Source of the DNA: Nocardioidaceae bacterium
GTDB taxonomy: Bacteria > Actinomycetota > Actinomycetes > Propionibacteriales > Nocardioidaceae
DNA: 64,000 nt
Direction of reading: 5' to 3'
Assembly: GCA_025980475.1 (NCBI GenBank)
Contig: JAICXL010000004.1
Coordinates: 20,355 to 84,354 of the forward strand
Made by a program: the position numbers and the translations under genes. Of this stretch, positions 38,261 to 48,374 are shown one piece after another. Within the stretch, counting starts at the first letter, position 1; each line of letters opens with the position of its first letter. The notes beneath the pieces are model-generated. The model had not been told where the DNA came from, made no database searches, and saw nothing but the letters and a program-made list of their open reading frames with translations.

Positions 38261-39004
38261 TCAGCGAGCGGTCGGCCGCGCGGGCACGCTGACGTCAATC
38301 ATCTGCAGGTGCCGCTTGGGCAGCATCACTGCGAGCACCTCGGCCTTCTCCGCCGACTGCTCGGCGCTCCCCCAGACCACGCTGCGCCCGTCCTTCAGGC
38401 GCAGCTCGATCTGGTCGACGGTCGCGACGTGGATGAAGTCCACCCGCCGCTGCACAGAGCGGGGCAGGGAAGCGGCGACCTTTCCCGCCTCGGCCAGCGC
38501 GTCGGTGTGCACCCGGGCGGTGCTCTCGACCATCGGCAGTCCGCGCGGGCGCTTGCGGAAGTGTCCGAAGGTGGCACCGGCGCGGTCGAGGGCCTGCAGC
38601 CGGTTGCCCCGGTCGAGGACCGCCACCGGCACCCGCTCGGTGACGGCGATGCGGATGGCGTGCGGCCAGCTGCGCGAGACATCGACCGCGCGGACGGCGG
38701 GGATCGCGGCGACGCGCGCCTTCACGGCGCCCAGGTCCACGCGCGCCAGCGGGACGCCGCTCGGGACGCGGGCCGCGGCCACCACGCGCGCCCGGGAGAC
38801 GCGTGACAGTCCCGTCACGTCCACCTGCCGGGCAGCAAGCCACGAGGAGAAGAAGACGGCGTAGACGCAGGTCGCGGCGACCGCGAGCACCAGCACCACG
38901 ACCAGCAACGGGCGGCTGCGGCGCAGTCGCTGCGCACGTCGGCGGCGGCGAAAGTCCCTGCGGACCAGCATCACGGTGTCCTCGTCGTCCTCCACGGTGG
39001 TCAC
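38261..39004 (-). CDS. ftsQ: Cell division protein FtsQ
   Basis: Bitopic divisome protein that links FtsL/FtsB to the ring. The 247 aa protein has a basic cytoplasmic N-terminus (RRDFRRRRRAQRLRRSR), one membrane helix (about 33-55), a POTRA domain (about 58-130, VDVTGLSRVSRARVVAAA) and the FtsQ domain. The GTG start overlaps the murC stop by four bases. Confidence 0.93.
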   Translation of the reverse strand: MTTVEDDEDTVMLVRRDFRRRRRAQRLRRSRPLLVVVLVLAVAATCVYAVFFSSWLAARQVDVTGLSRVSRARVVAAARVPSGVPLARVDLGAVKARVAAIPAVRAVDVSRSWPHAIRIAVTERVPVAVLDRGNRLQALDRAGATFGHFRKRPRGLPMVESTARVHTDALAEAGKVAASLPRSVQRRVDFIHVATVDQIELRLKDGRSVVWGSAEQSAEKAEVLAVMLPKRHLQMIDVSVPARPTAR

Positions 39005-40431
39005 CCGCCGCCTCCTTCCTGCCGTTGGCGCAGGGCGTCGAGCACCTCTGCGCCCAGCAGCGTGACGTCCCCGGCCCCGAGCGTGAGCACCACGTCACCC
39101 GGCCGGGCTCGGGCGACCAGGTGCGCGGCCGTCCTCGGCCACGACGGCTCGAAGACCACCTGACCGGACGGCAGTGGCACGGCGTCGGCCACCAGGGCAC
39201 CGGTGACGTCGGGCGCGGGCTCCTCGCGAGCGACGTAGACGTCCATCACGACGACCTCGTCGGCAGCGCCGAGCGCCTGGCCCATCTCGGTGCCGAAGAT
39301 GCGGGTCCTGGAGACCAGGTGCGGCTGGAAGGCCACGATCACGCGTCCCTCCCCCGCCACCGAGCGGGCCGCCTCCAGATCACCGGCGATCTCCCGCGGG
39401 TGGTGGGCGTAGCTGTCGTAGACGCGCACTCCGGCGGCCTCCCCCTTCGACTCCATCCGGCGACGGGTGCCGGTGTAGGCACCCAGACCGTCCGCGAGCC
39501 GGTCGAAGGCGAAGCCGAGGCGCAGACCGCATCCGAGGGCCACCATCGCGTCGAGCACGTAGTGCCGACCGGGCTGGCGCAGGCCGACGGTGCCCAGCGG
39601 CCGGCCGCGGTCCACCACGGCGAACGTCGAGCGGCCGCCGACCAGGCGCACGTCCTCGGCGCGCAGGTCCGCGGCGGCCGACTCCCCCACCGTGACGACC
39701 GCGAGGCCGCGCTGCACGGCAGTGGCCGCGAGCGCGGCCGCTCCCGGGTCGTCGACGCAGGCGACCAGGAAGCCGTCGGGGTGGACCCGATCGAGGAACG
39801 CGTCGAACGCGGCGCGGTAGGCCGCCTCGGTCCCGTAGTTGTCGAGGTGGTCGGCCTCCACGTTCGTGACCAGGGCGGCGTCGGGCGAGTAGACGAGGAA
39901 GGCGCCGTCGCTCTCGTCCGCCTCGGCGACGAAGAGCTCGCCACTGCCGTCGTGGGCGTTGGCGCCGGAGGCGTTGAGCTCGCCCCCGATCGCGAACGAG
40001 GGGTCGGCCCCGCAGTGCTGCAGGGCCACCGTCAGCATCGAGGTGGTCGTCGTCTTGCCATGGGTGCCGGCCACCGCGAGCACCCGGCGGCCCTGCATCA
40101 CCGACCACAGCGCCGCCGACCGCGGCAGCAGGCGCAGGCCGAGCCGGACCGCCTCGACGACCTCCGGGTTGTCCTCGTGCACGGCGGTGGAGACCACCAC
40201 GGTGTCGGCGCCGTGGACCTGCTCCGCAGCGTGCCCGACGAAGCAGGTCGCGCCGAGCGCTCGCAGCGCGGCCAGGGCAGCTGAGTCCTTCGCGTCGCTG
40301 CCGGAGACGGGCACGCCCCGGGCGAGCATGATCCGGGCGATGCCGGAGAGCCCGGCTCCCCCGATGCCCACGAAGTGGACGCGGCCCAGCTGCTCCGCGA
40401 GCAGCAGCTCCTCGGGCACGGGCACCTTCAC
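39001..40431 (-). CDS. murC: UDP-N-acetylmuramate-L-alanine ligase
   Basis: Adds L-Ala to UDP-MurNAc using ATP, in the cytoplasm. The 476 aa Mur ligase has VHFVGIGGAGLSGIARIM (UDP-binding Rossmann loop), the P-loop AVAGTHGKTTTTSML (about 117), EADESDGAF and SYAHHPREI (ADP and substrate side). The GTG at 40431 overlaps the murG stop (GTGA); the same frame continues upstream only as a shadow of murG. Confidence 0.97.
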   Translation of the reverse strand: MKVPVPEELLLAEQLGRVHFVGIGGAGLSGIARIMLARGVPVSGSDAKDSAALAALRALGATCFVGHAAEQVHGADTVVVSTAVHEDNPEVVEAVRLGLRLLPRSAALWSVMQGRRVLAVAGTHGKTTTTSMLTVALQHCGADPSFAIGGELNASGANAHDGSGELFVAEADESDGAFLVYSPDAALVTNVEADHLDNYGTEAAYRAAFDAFLDRVHPDGFLVACVDDPGAAALAATAVQRGLAVVTVGESAAADLRAEDVRLVGGRSTFAVVDRGRPLGTVGLRQPGRHYVLDAMVALGCGLRLGFAFDRLADGLGAYTGTRRRMESKGEAAGVRVYDSYAHHPREIAGDLEAARSVAGEGRVIVAFQPHLVSRTRIFGTEMGQALGAADEVVVMDVYVAREEPAPDVTGALVADAVPLPSGQVVFEPSWPRTAAHLVARARPGDVVLTLGAGDVTLLGAEVLDALRQRQEGGGG

Positions 40432-41531
40432 CGGGTCGCCCCTCTGCGCGCCTCTCGGGGCGCCGCCAGCACCATGGCCGCGAGCTTCTCGTCGGCGTCG
40501 AGCGACATGACCGCCGCCGCGGCCCGGGACATCGCCGCCAGCCGGTCGGGTTCGTGCAGCAACGCGGGGACGTGCACGCGGACCCAGTCCGGGGTCAGCT
40601 CGGCATCGCCGACGAGCAGGCCGCCACCGGCGTCGACGACGGGCCGGGCGTTGAGGGCCTGCTCCCCGTTGCCGTGCGGCAGCGGGACGAAGATCGCAGG
40701 CAGGCCGACGCCGGACACCTCCGTGACGGTGTTGCTGCCCGCCCGGCACAGCACGACGTCGGCTGCGGCGTAGGCGAGGTCCATCCGGTCCACGAACGGC
40801 ACCACGACGTACGGCGGCCACCCCGGCTCTCGCTGCGGCGAGGCATCCCCGGCGGGGCCCACGATGTGGAGGACCTGGACCCCTGCGTCGGCGAACGCGC
40901 TCGCGACGGCGGCGACGGACTGGTTGAGCCGCCGGGCCCCCTGCGATCCGCCGGTGACCAGCAGGACCGGCAGATCGGGCTCGAGCCCGAACGACGCACG
41001 CGCCTCGGTGCGCAGGGCCGCGCGGTCGAGGGTGGCGATCAGCCGACGCACCGGCAGGCCGATGCAGCGCGCGTGCGGCAACCGGGTGCCGGGGAAGCTG
41101 GTGGCGACGTGCCTGGTGAGCCGGGCGCCGAGCCTGTTGGCGATGCCGGCCAGGGCGTTGCCTTCGTGCACGACCAGGGGCAGCCCGCGATGACGGGCCG
41201 CGAGGTAGGCGGGCACCGAGACGTAGCCGCCGAAGCCCACCACCACGTCGGGGTGCACCCGGTCGAGCACCGCCAAGGTGGCGTTGAACGCCCCGGCGAG
41301 CCGACCCGGGGTGCGCAGCAGGTCCGCTCCGGGGCGGCGCGGGAGCGGCACCGGCGGCACCAGCTCGAGCGGGTAGCCGGCCGCCGGCACGACCCGGGTC
41401 TCGAGCCCGCGGGCGGTGCCCAGCGCGGTCACCTCGACGTCGGCCTGCAGCCGCCGCAGTGCATCGGCCGTGGCCAGGAGCGGTGAGGTGTGTCCGGCGG
41501 AGCCTCCCCCGGCGAGCAGCACCCGGGTCAT
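40428..41531 (-). CDS. murG: Lipid II synthase (GlcNAc transferase) MurG
   Basis: Peripheral membrane glycosyltransferase that adds GlcNAc to lipid I, producing lipid II. The 367 aa protein has the glycine loop LLAGGGSAGHTSPLLA, VVGFGGYVSVPAYLAA, HEGNALAG, the UDP-GlcNAc loop TGGSQGARRLN and RAGSNTVTEVS with PLPHGNGEQALNA. It overlaps ftsW and murC by four bases each. Confidence 0.97.
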   Translation of the reverse strand: MTRVLLAGGGSAGHTSPLLATADALRRLQADVEVTALGTARGLETRVVPAAGYPLELVPPVPLPRRPGADLLRTPGRLAGAFNATLAVLDRVHPDVVVGFGGYVSVPAYLAARHRGLPLVVHEGNALAGIANRLGARLTRHVATSFPGTRLPHARCIGLPVRRLIATLDRAALRTEARASFGLEPDLPVLLVTGGSQGARRLNQSVAAVASAFADAGVQVLHIVGPAGDASPQREPGWPPYVVVPFVDRMDLAYAAADVVLCRAGSNTVTEVSGVGLPAIFVPLPHGNGEQALNARPVVDAGGGLLVGDAELTPDWVRVHVPALLHEPDRLAAMSRAAAAVMSLDADEKLAAMVLAAPREARRGATR

Positions 41532-42790
41532 CGACCCCGTCCCGGCCGCGCGTTGACACCCGTGGCCCGGCCACGGCGCTTGTCACGCAGGGCAGCAGCA
41601 GCGGCCGGCTCCGAGCGGGCGAAGCCGATCAGCAGGCCGAGCGCGACCAGCTCGGGCACGAGGGAGGAGCCGCCGTAGGAGACCAGCGGCAGCGGGATGC
41701 CGATGACCGGGAGCAGTGCGAGCACCATCCCGATGTTGATCACGACGTGGGCCATCAACCAGATGATGACTCCCGCGGAGGTGTAGCGCACGAAGAGGTC
41801 CTCGGTGGTCATCGCCACCCGGAGGCCGGCCCAGGCGATCGCCAGGAAGAGGGCGAGCACCAGCAGGGTCCCGACCAGGCCGAGCTCCTCGCCGAGGACG
41901 GCGTAGATGAAGTCGGTGTGGGCCTCGGGCAGGTTGCCCCACTTCTGCTGGCTGGCGCCGATGCCCTTGCCGAGGATGCCGCCGCTGGCCATCCCGAGGA
42001 GCCCGTGGGCAGCCTGCCACCCCGAGCCCTGGAAGTCCTTGAACGGGTTGACGAACGAGGTGATCCGGGTGAGCCGCTCAGGGCTGCTGGCGGCCAGGAA
42101 GAGGGCCGCGACGCTGACCACGCTCACTGCCGCCACGAAGAGCCGGGCCGGGACGCCGACCACCCAGAAGAGACCGAGCGCGATGGCGAAGATGACCAGC
42201 GCGGTGCCGAGGTCGCCGCCGAGCAGGACGAGACCGGCGACCAGGCCCAGGACCGGCACGACCGGCACGAAGAGGTGGCGCCACGAGTCGAGCAGCTGGT
42301 CCTTGCGGGCGTAGACGTCAGCGCACCACAGCACGATCGCGAACTTCGCCACCTCCGAGGGCTGGATCTGGAAGGGACCCAGTGCGAGCCAGTTCTGGTT
42401 GCCGTTGACCTGCACGCCCAGCCCCGGGACCTGGGTGAGGGCGAGCATGACGACCGACAGCACCAGGACCGGCCAGGACCCGACCCGGACCAGCCGCTGG
42501 GGCAGTCGGGTGGCGAGCCAGGCCAGGGGGACCGCGATGGCCACCCAGATCGCCTGCTTGGTGGCCCAGTAGTAGCTGCTGCCGTGGCTCTGGTAGGCCT
42601 CGACGCTGGAGGCACTGAGCACCATGATCAGCCCGATGGCGAGCAGCAGCGCGCAGGCGCCGAGCAGCACATAGTAGGGCGTCAGCGGGCGCTCGAGGGT
42701 GCGACGGGCCGAGCCGATCCAGGCGGTGAACCCGGCGGTGGCGGCCCGGGGGGCCGTATCGCGGGAGCGTGTCCCGGTGGTGACGCTCAC
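41528..42790 (-). CDS. ftsW: Septal peptidoglycan polymerase FtsW (SEDS)
   Basis: SEDS-family glycosyltransferase that polymerises lipid II at the septum with its partner PBP, here FtsI from the same operon. The 420 aa protein has about ten membrane helices, the loop NGNQNWLALGPFQIQPSEVAK split as NGNQNWLALG and QIQPSEVAK (about 135-155) and the signature GIPLPLVSYGGSS (about 370). The GTG start is 27 bases after murD. The C-terminus is basic (RDKRRGRATG). Confidence 0.96.
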   Translation of the reverse strand: MSVTTGTRSRDTAPRAATAGFTAWIGSARRTLERPLTPYYVLLGACALLLAIGLIMVLSASSVEAYQSHGSSYYWATKQAIWVAIAVPLAWLATRLPQRLVRVGSWPVLVLSVVMLALTQVPGLGVQVNGNQNWLALGPFQIQPSEVAKFAIVLWCADVYARKDQLLDSWRHLFVPVVPVLGLVAGLVLLGGDLGTALVIFAIALGLFWVVGVPARLFVAAVSVVSVAALFLAASSPERLTRITSFVNPFKDFQGSGWQAAHGLLGMASGGILGKGIGASQQKWGNLPEAHTDFIYAVLGEELGLVGTLLVLALFLAIAWAGLRVAMTTEDLFVRYTSAGVIIWLMAHVVINIGMVLALLPVIGIPLPLVSYGGSSLVPELVALGLLIGFARSEPAAAAALRDKRRGRATGVNARPGRGR

Positions 42791-42817
42791 GGACCCTCCT
42801 GGGGCTCTCCTGGCCGG

Positions 42818-44278
42818 CTACTCCTCGTGCTTCCGCCGCATCCGGTGCACCGCCTCGGCGAAGGCGTCGCCGCGGGCCCCGTAGTTGGCGAACATGTCCA
42901 TGGATGCGCAGCCCGGGGCGAGCAGCACCGTGTCTCCCGGCCGGGCCAGCTGGGCCGCCCCGGCCACCACGCGGTCCATCGGACCTGTTGCTCCACCAGT
43001 CTCGCCGTCGTCGATCTCGATCACCGGCACATCGGGGGCGTGTCGCGAAAGGGCGGCCCGGATCACGTCTGCGTCCCGGCCGATCAGCACCACACCGCGC
43101 AGCCGGCCGCGCACCGCCCGCACCAGCTCGTCGAAGCTCGCGCCCTTGGCGAGCCCCCCGGCCACCCACACGACGGGGTCGTAGCCGGTCAGCGAGGCCT
43201 GGGCCGCGTGCGGGTTGGTCGCCTTGGAGTCGTCGACCCAGCGGACGCCGTCGACCACGGCGACCTCGGCGATGCGATGCCCGTCGGGGTGGAAGCCGCG
43301 GAGCGCCTGCCGGACGGCGACCGGTGGTACGCCGTGGGAGCGCGCCAGCGCAGCGGCCGCGAGGGCGTTGGCCACGAAGTGCGGCGCCGGACTGGCCAGG
43401 TCGGACAGCGTGCACAGCTCGGCGGCGGTGGTCTGGCGGTCCTCGATGAAGGCACGGTCGGCAAGGACCTCCTCGACCAGGCCGACCATGCCCACCGCCG
43501 GCGTGCCGAGGGTGAACCCGACCGCGCGGGCCCCCTCGATGACGTCCGCGTCGCGGACCAGCTGCTCGGTGGCCGGGTCGGCCACGTTGTAGACGCAGGC
43601 ACGCTCGACGCCTGAGTAGATGCGGCCCTTGTCGGCGGCGTAGTCGGCCATGGAGGAGTACCAGTCCAGGTGGTCCTCGGCGACGTTGAGCACAGCCGCC
43701 GACTCCGCCTGCATCGAGTCGGTGTAGTGCAGCTGGAAGCTCGACAGCTCGACGGCGAGGACGTCGTAGGGCTCAGGGTCCATCACCGCCTCGACGATCG
43801 GCAGCCCGACGTTGCCGCAGGCCACCGTGCGGAGGCCGGCTGCGCGGAGCATCGCCTCGAGCATCTGCACGGTCGTGGTCTTGCCGTTGGTTCCGGTGAC
43901 CGCCAGCCACGGTGCTGGCCGCTCGGGATCGCGCAACCGCCAGGCGAGCTCGACCTCTCCCCACAGCGGGATGCCCCGCGCCCGGGCCTGCGCCAGCAGG
44001 GGGGCATCCGGTGGCCACCCGGGGGACGTGATCACGACGTCGACGTCGTCGGGGAGCACGGCGGTGGCTCCTTCGCCGAGCCGGACCGTGGCTCCGAGGA
44101 TCTCCAGCAGGGTGGCCTGCTCGGCACGCTTGCCGGCGTCGGACTCATCGAGCGCGGTGACCTGGGCACCGAGGTGGGTCAGGTTGTCCGCGGCCGCGAA
44201 GCCGGAGACGCCGAAGCCCGCGACGACCGCGCGCACGTGTTCCCACGAGTCCCGCCTGCCGAGGGCGTCGAGCGACAT
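42818..44278 (-). CDS. murD: UDP-N-acetylmuramoylalanine-D-glutamate ligase
   Basis: Adds D-Glu to UDP-MurNAc-L-Ala. The 486 aa protein has VVAGFGVSGFAAADNL (UDP-binding), ITSPGWPPDAPLL, the P-loop AVTGTNGKTTTVQML (about 122), VLNVAEDHLDWY and WVDDSKATNPHA. The ATG shares one base with the mraY TGA (TGATG), so it is coupled; frame extensions to 45589 lie inside mraY and murF. Confidence 0.97.
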   Translation of the reverse strand: MSLDALGRRDSWEHVRAVVAGFGVSGFAAADNLTHLGAQVTALDESDAGKRAEQATLLEILGATVRLGEGATAVLPDDVDVVITSPGWPPDAPLLAQARARGIPLWGEVELAWRLRDPERPAPWLAVTGTNGKTTTVQMLEAMLRAAGLRTVACGNVGLPIVEAVMDPEPYDVLAVELSSFQLHYTDSMQAESAAVLNVAEDHLDWYSSMADYAADKGRIYSGVERACVYNVADPATEQLVRDADVIEGARAVGFTLGTPAVGMVGLVEEVLADRAFIEDRQTTAAELCTLSDLASPAPHFVANALAAAALARSHGVPPVAVRQALRGFHPDGHRIAEVAVVDGVRWVDDSKATNPHAAQASLTGYDPVVWVAGGLAKGASFDELVRAVRGRLRGVVLIGRDADVIRAALSRHAPDVPVIEIDDGETGGATGPMDRVVAGAAQLARPGDTVLLAPGCASMDMFANYGARGDAFAEAVHRMRRKHEE

Positions 44279-45354
44279 CACGAGCCGGCGACCCACTCGG
44301 CGTAGAAGACGCCCAGGCCGGCCGCCACGAAGAAGCCGGTGATCAGCCAGAATCGGATCACCACGGTGATCTCCTCCCATCCGAGCATCTCGAAGTGGTG
44401 GTGCAGCGGTGCCATCCGGAAGAGGCGCCTGCCCTTGGTCGCCTTGAAGAAGCCCACCTGCAGGATCACCGACAGCGTCTGGATCACGAAGAGCCCGCCG
44501 AGCAGGGCGAGCAGCAGCTCGGTGCGGGTGAGCACCGCCATGCCCGCGAGCGCGCCTCCCAGGGCGAGCGATCCGGTGTCCCCCATGAAGATCCGGGCGG
44601 GCGACGCGTTCCACCACAGGAAGCCGAAGCAGGCACCGGTGATTGCGGCCGCCACCACGGCGAGGTCGAGCGGGTCCCGCACGGCGTAGCACGTGGAGGC
44701 GCTGACGTGGGCCCGCTCGCACCACTGGTTGTTCTGCCAGATGTTGACCAGGGTGTAGGCACCGAACACCAGCCCGCAGGCACCGGTCGCCAGCCCGTCG
44801 AGCCCGTCGGTGAGGTTGACCGCGTTGCTCGCCCCGGTGATCAGCACCAGGATGAACAGCACCAGCGCGAACGTCGGCAGCTGCCAGCCACCGATGTCGC
44901 GGATGAAGGAGATCGCGTGGCCCGCGGGGGTGAGCCCCTGGCTGTCGTGGAACCATGGCGCCAGGGCGAGCGCGCCGAAGACGACAGCCACGACCGTCTG
45001 TCCCACGAGCTTGGCCTTGCTGCGCAGCCCCAGGCTGCGCTGCTTGTAGATCTTGATGAAGTCGTCGAGGAAACCCACGGTGCCCATGCCGACGAGCAGG
45101 AAGAGCAGCAGCAGCGACGACGCGCTCGGCGACCGGTCGGTGAGCAGCTTGGCGAGGAAGTAGCTGACCACCGTCGACAGGACGATGACCAGGCCGCCCA
45201 TGGTCGGGGTGCCACGCTTCGTGTGGTGCGTGGTCGGTCCGTCGTCGCGGATCAGCTGGCCGTAGCCGTGCGCCGCGAGGAAGCGGATGGCGTAGCGGGT
45301 GCCGACCAGGGTCAGGAAGAGGGAGAGACCGCCGGCGAGCAGGATCGCCTTCAC
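44278..45354 (-). CDS. mraY: Phospho-N-acetylmuramoyl-pentapeptide transferase
   Basis: Membrane enzyme that transfers phospho-MurNAc-pentapeptide to the polyprenyl phosphate, forming lipid I. The 358 aa protein has about ten helices and the family motifs [18 protein letters not shown] (about 38-55), [17 protein letters not shown] (catalytic Asp pair), [13 protein letters not shown] and [11 protein letters not shown] near the C-terminus. It overlaps murF by four bases. Confidence 0.98.
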   Translation of the reverse strand: MKAILLAGGLSLFLTLVGTRYAIRFLAAHGYGQLIRDDGPTTHHTKRGTPTMGGLVIVLSTVVSYFLAKLLTDRSPSASSLLLLFLLVGMGTVGFLDDFIKIYKQRSLGLRSKAKLVGQTVVAVVFGALALAPWFHDSQGLTPAGHAISFIRDIGGWQLPTFALVLFILVLITGASNAVNLTDGLDGLATGACGLVFGAYTLVNIWQNNQWCERAHVSASTCYAVRDPLDLAVVAAAITGACFGFLWWNASPARIFMGDTGSLALGGALAGMAVLTRTELLLALLGGLFVIQTLSVILQVGFFKATKGRRLFRMAPLHHHFEMLGWEEITVVIRFWLITGFFVAAGLGVFYAEWVAGS

Positions 45355-46787
45355 GTGCCGGCCTCCTTCCGGTCCGGGTCGTCCCCGTGGGGATGGTCGC
45401 TGAGCAGCTCGTCGGCGACCCGCTCGAGCCGCGCGCCGCGCGAGGCCTTGACCAGCACCACGTCAGAGCCGGAGACATTGTGTCGCAACCAGGCCGTGGC
45501 CTCGGCGACGGTGCCGAGCCACTGCGCCTGCCCGGGCGTGTCGCCGGCCCCCTCCCCGAAGCCGGCGTGCAGGGCCCGGGCCCCCTCACCGACGGACACC
45601 ACGACGTCGATGCCCAGTCGGCGCGCCGTCCTGCCGACCTCCGCGTGCTCGGCGGGACCGTCGCTGCCGAGCTCCAGCATGTCGCCCAGGACTGCGACGG
45701 TGCGGCGTCCGCTGCGGTCGCCCATGGCCGCGAGGGTCTCGAGCGCCGCCCGCATCGAGTCCGGGTTGGCGTTGTAGGCGTCGTTGACGAGCACCAGCCC
45801 GTCGGCGCGCTCGTGGAGCTCCATCCGCATCGGGGAGAGGCCGGTCACGGCGCGCAGGCTGGCGGCGATGTCATGCAGTGGCAGGCCGGCGGCCAGGGCG
45901 GCGGCCGCTGCGGCCGCCGCGTTGGCTGCCTGGTGGCGTCCGAGGAGCTGGAGGGCCACGCGCTCGGAGTCGCCGTCGTGCTGCAGCACGAAGGTCGGAC
46001 GGCCGAGGTCGTCGACCACCTCGTCGAGCAGGCGGACGTCGGCGCCCGGGGAGCGCCCGAAGAACGAGGCGGCGGCGTCGGTGCGCCCGGTCATCGCGGT
46101 GACGAGCGGGTCGTCGAGGTTGAGCACCGCCGTGCCCCCGGCCGGCAGCGCCTCCACCAGCTCACCCTTGGCGAGGGCGATGTTCTCGCGGGAGCCGAAC
46201 TCACCGAGGTGGGCCTTGCCGACGTTGAGCACCAGCGCGATGTCGGGGCGGGCGATCCGGCACAGGTCGCGCAGGTGGCCGACGCCGCGGGCTCCCATCT
46301 CCAGGACCAGGAAACGGGTCTCGGAGGTGGCGCGCAGCACCGTGAGCGGCAGGCCGAGCTCGTTGTTGAACGATCCCCGGGTCGCCACGGTCGGGGCCCG
46401 GTCGGCGAGCACGCGCGCGAGCAGGTCCTTGGTGCTGGTCTTGCCCTGCGAGCCGGTGACGGCCAGGACCTGCAGGTCGGCGCCCTTCCGCAGTCGGGCC
46501 AGCGTCGTGCGGGCCAGCTCCTGCAGGGCCGCCCGGGTGTCGTCGACGACGACCGTCGGCCGGCCGGTGGACCGCGAGCCCAGGACGGCCGCCGCTCCGC
46601 CGTCGACGACCGCCGTGGCGTAGTCGTGGCCGTCGACGTGCTCCCCGACGAATGCCACGAACAGTCCGTCGGGCTCGGGCTGGCGGCTGTCGAGGAAGGC
46701 CGGTCCGGTGACCCGCAGCTGCGGGTCACCGTCGACCACGCGACCACCGGTGGCCTCGGCTATCTGGGCGAGGCTCAGCGGGACCAT
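45351..46787 (-). CDS. murF: UDP-MurNAc-tripeptide-D-alanyl-D-alanine ligase
   Basis: Adds the D-Ala-D-Ala dipeptide to complete the pentapeptide precursor. The 478 aa protein has [14 protein letters not shown] (substrate domain), the P-loop [16 protein letters not shown] (about 110), [10 protein letters not shown] and [15 protein letters not shown]. Its ATG lies inside the murE 3' end (13-base overlap). Confidence 0.97.
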   Translation of the reverse strand: MVPLSLAQIAEATGGRVVDGDPQLRVTGPAFLDSRQPEPDGLFVAFVGEHVDGHDYATAVVDGGAAAVLGSRSTGRPTVVVDDTRAALQELARTTLARLRKGADLQVLAVTGSQGKTSTKDLLARVLADRAPTVATRGSFNNELGLPLTVLRATSETRFLVLEMGARGVGHLRDLCRIARPDIALVLNVGKAHLGEFGSRENIALAKGELVEALPAGGTAVLNLDDPLVTAMTGRTDAAASFFGRSPGADVRLLDEVVDDLGRPTFVLQHDGDSERVALQLLGRHQAANAAAAAAAALAAGLPLHDIAASLRAVTGLSPMRMELHERADGLVLVNDAYNANPDSMRAALETLAAMGDRSGRRTVAVLGDMLELGSDGPAEHAEVGRTARRLGIDVVVSVGEGARALHAGFGEGAGDTPGQAQWLGTVAEATAWLRHNVSGSDVVLVKASRGARLERVADELLSDHPHGDDPDRKEAGT

Positions 46788-48334
46788 CGCGCCCCCCGCG
46801 CGGCCCGCACCTCGTCGCGGTCGTCGAAGGGATGGACGACGTCGCGGACCTCCTGGCCGGTCTCGTGGCCCTTGCCGGCCACCAGGACGGTGTCACCGGC
46901 GCGGGCCAGCGCGATCGCGTGCTGGATCGCCTGCCGTCGCGGCCCCACTTCGAGCACCTCGGCGCGCCGTTCCGCGACGCTCCTGGCGCCGGCGAGGATG
47001 GCCGCCCGGATCGCTGCCGGGTCCTCGCTGCGCGGGTTGTCGTCGGTGACCACGAGCACGTCGGCGAGGCGGGCGCCGATCGCACCCATCTCCGGGCGCT
47101 TGCCGGTGTCCCGGTCGCCGCCGGCACCGATGACCAGGATCAGGCGTCCTCGGGTGAGCGGCCGCAGGGCCTGGACCGCGGCGACCACCGCGTCGGGCTT
47201 GTGGGCATAGTCGACGACGGCCAGGAAGTCCTGCCCCGCGTCGATCCGCTCGAGGCGGCCGGGGACGCCGCCGCTGCGCGCCATGCCGCCGGCGACCGTC
47301 GACGCGTCCAGCCCGGCCTCGGCTGCGAGGGCGATCGCGCACAGGGCGTTGGCCACGTTGAAGGTGCCGGTGAGCGGGACGCGGGCGTCGATCCGGGCAC
47401 CGTCGGGGTCCACGACGGTGAAGGTGGAGCCCTCCGGGTGCAGGTCGACGTCGACCGCTCGCCAGTCCGCGTCCGCACCCGAAGGGGAGAAGGTGCGCAT
47501 CGGCACGCCCGCGACGTCGAGCAGCCGGCGGCCGTGCTCGTCGTCGACGTTGGTCAGGCCGCGACGGCTCCGACCGGGGGTGAACAAGGACGCCTTGGCG
47601 TTGAAGTAGTCCTCCAGGTCCGCGTGGAAGTCGAGGTGGTCCCGGCCGAGGTTGACGAACGCAGCCGCGTCGAAGACGACGCCGTCGACGCGTCCCATCA
47701 CCAGAGCGTGGCTGGACACCTCCATCGCACAGGCAGCCACCTGCTGCTCGCGCATCAGGGCGAAGAGGGCGTGCAGGTCGGGCGCCTCCGGGGTGGTCAG
47801 CGACGTCTGCAGCTCCGTGCCGGCGACGCGGGTGCCGACTGTGCCGATGACGGCTGCCCGGACACCGGCCTGCTCCAGCCCTGCCTCGAGCAGCCGGGTG
47901 GTGGTGGTCTTGCCCTGCGTGCCGGTGACCGCCAACAGGGTCAGCGACTCGGCCGGGTTGCCGTAGACCCGGGCGGCGAGGTCTCCGAGCAGCTGCCGGG
48001 GCCGGTCGACGACCAGCACCGGCAGGTGCAGGCCGGCGCAGACGTCGGCGCAGAGGTCGGCGCCAGCCGGGTCGGTGAGCACGGCGACGGCCCCCGACTC
48101 GGCGGCAGCGGCGGCGTACGACGCCCCGTGGGCGCGCGATCCGGGGAGGGCGGCGTACAGGTCCCCCGGGACGATCCTCGAGGAGCTCAGCGTGAGCCCG
48201 GTGACCACGACCCCGGCGACATCACCCCGCACGTCGAGGAGCTGCCCGCCCGGGCGCGCGCCCAACCACGCAGCGAGGTCGGCGAGGTCGGTCCTGACCG
48301 GGTCGACCGGGCGGGTCAGGGTCACGTCGGCCAC
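46775..48334 (-). CDS. murE: UDP-MurNAc-dipeptide-diaminopimelate ligase
   Basis: Adds the third stem-peptide residue. The 519 aa protein has the P-loop [16 protein letters not shown] (about 128), [17 protein letters not shown], and the specificity motif DNPRSEDP, which marks diaminopimelate-adding rather than lysine-adding enzymes. Whether the isomer is meso- or LL-DAP is not readable here (Nocardioides walls contain LL-DAP). GTG start, 40 bases after ftsI. Confidence 0.96.
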   Translation of the reverse strand: MADVTLTRPVDPVRTDLADLAAWLGARPGGQLLDVRGDVAGVVVTGLTLSSSRIVPGDLYAALPGSRAHGASYAAAAAESGAVAVLTDPAGADLCADVCAGLHLPVLVVDRPRQLLGDLAARVYGNPAESLTLLAVTGTQGKTTTTRLLEAGLEQAGVRAAVIGTVGTRVAGTELQTSLTTPEAPDLHALFALMREQQVAACAMEVSSHALVMGRVDGVVFDAAAFVNLGRDHLDFHADLEDYFNAKASLFTPGRSRRGLTNVDDEHGRRLLDVAGVPMRTFSPSGADADWRAVDVDLHPEGSTFTVVDPDGARIDARVPLTGTFNVANALCAIALAAEAGLDASTVAGGMARSGGVPGRLERIDAGQDFLAVVDYAHKPDAVVAAVQALRPLTRGRLILVIGAGGDRDTGKRPEMGAIGARLADVLVVTDDNPRSEDPAAIRAAILAGARSVAERRAEVLEVGPRRQAIQHAIALARAGDTVLVAGKGHETGQEVRDVVHPFDDRDEVRAARGARWSR

Positions 48335-48374
48335 GGCGCGAATCTACCGGGGGGCTGTGGCCACGGACCTGGGC

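Noticed and set aside
39001-41586. Apparent murC-murG fusion frame of 861 codons
   Set aside because: The upper part is murG read in the wrong frame. The real murC starts at the GTG overlapping the murG stop.
42818-45589. Apparent 923-codon murD with a long N-terminus
   Set aside because: The extension lies in mraY and murF; ATG at 44278, sharing a base with the mraY stop, gives the normal MurD N-terminus.
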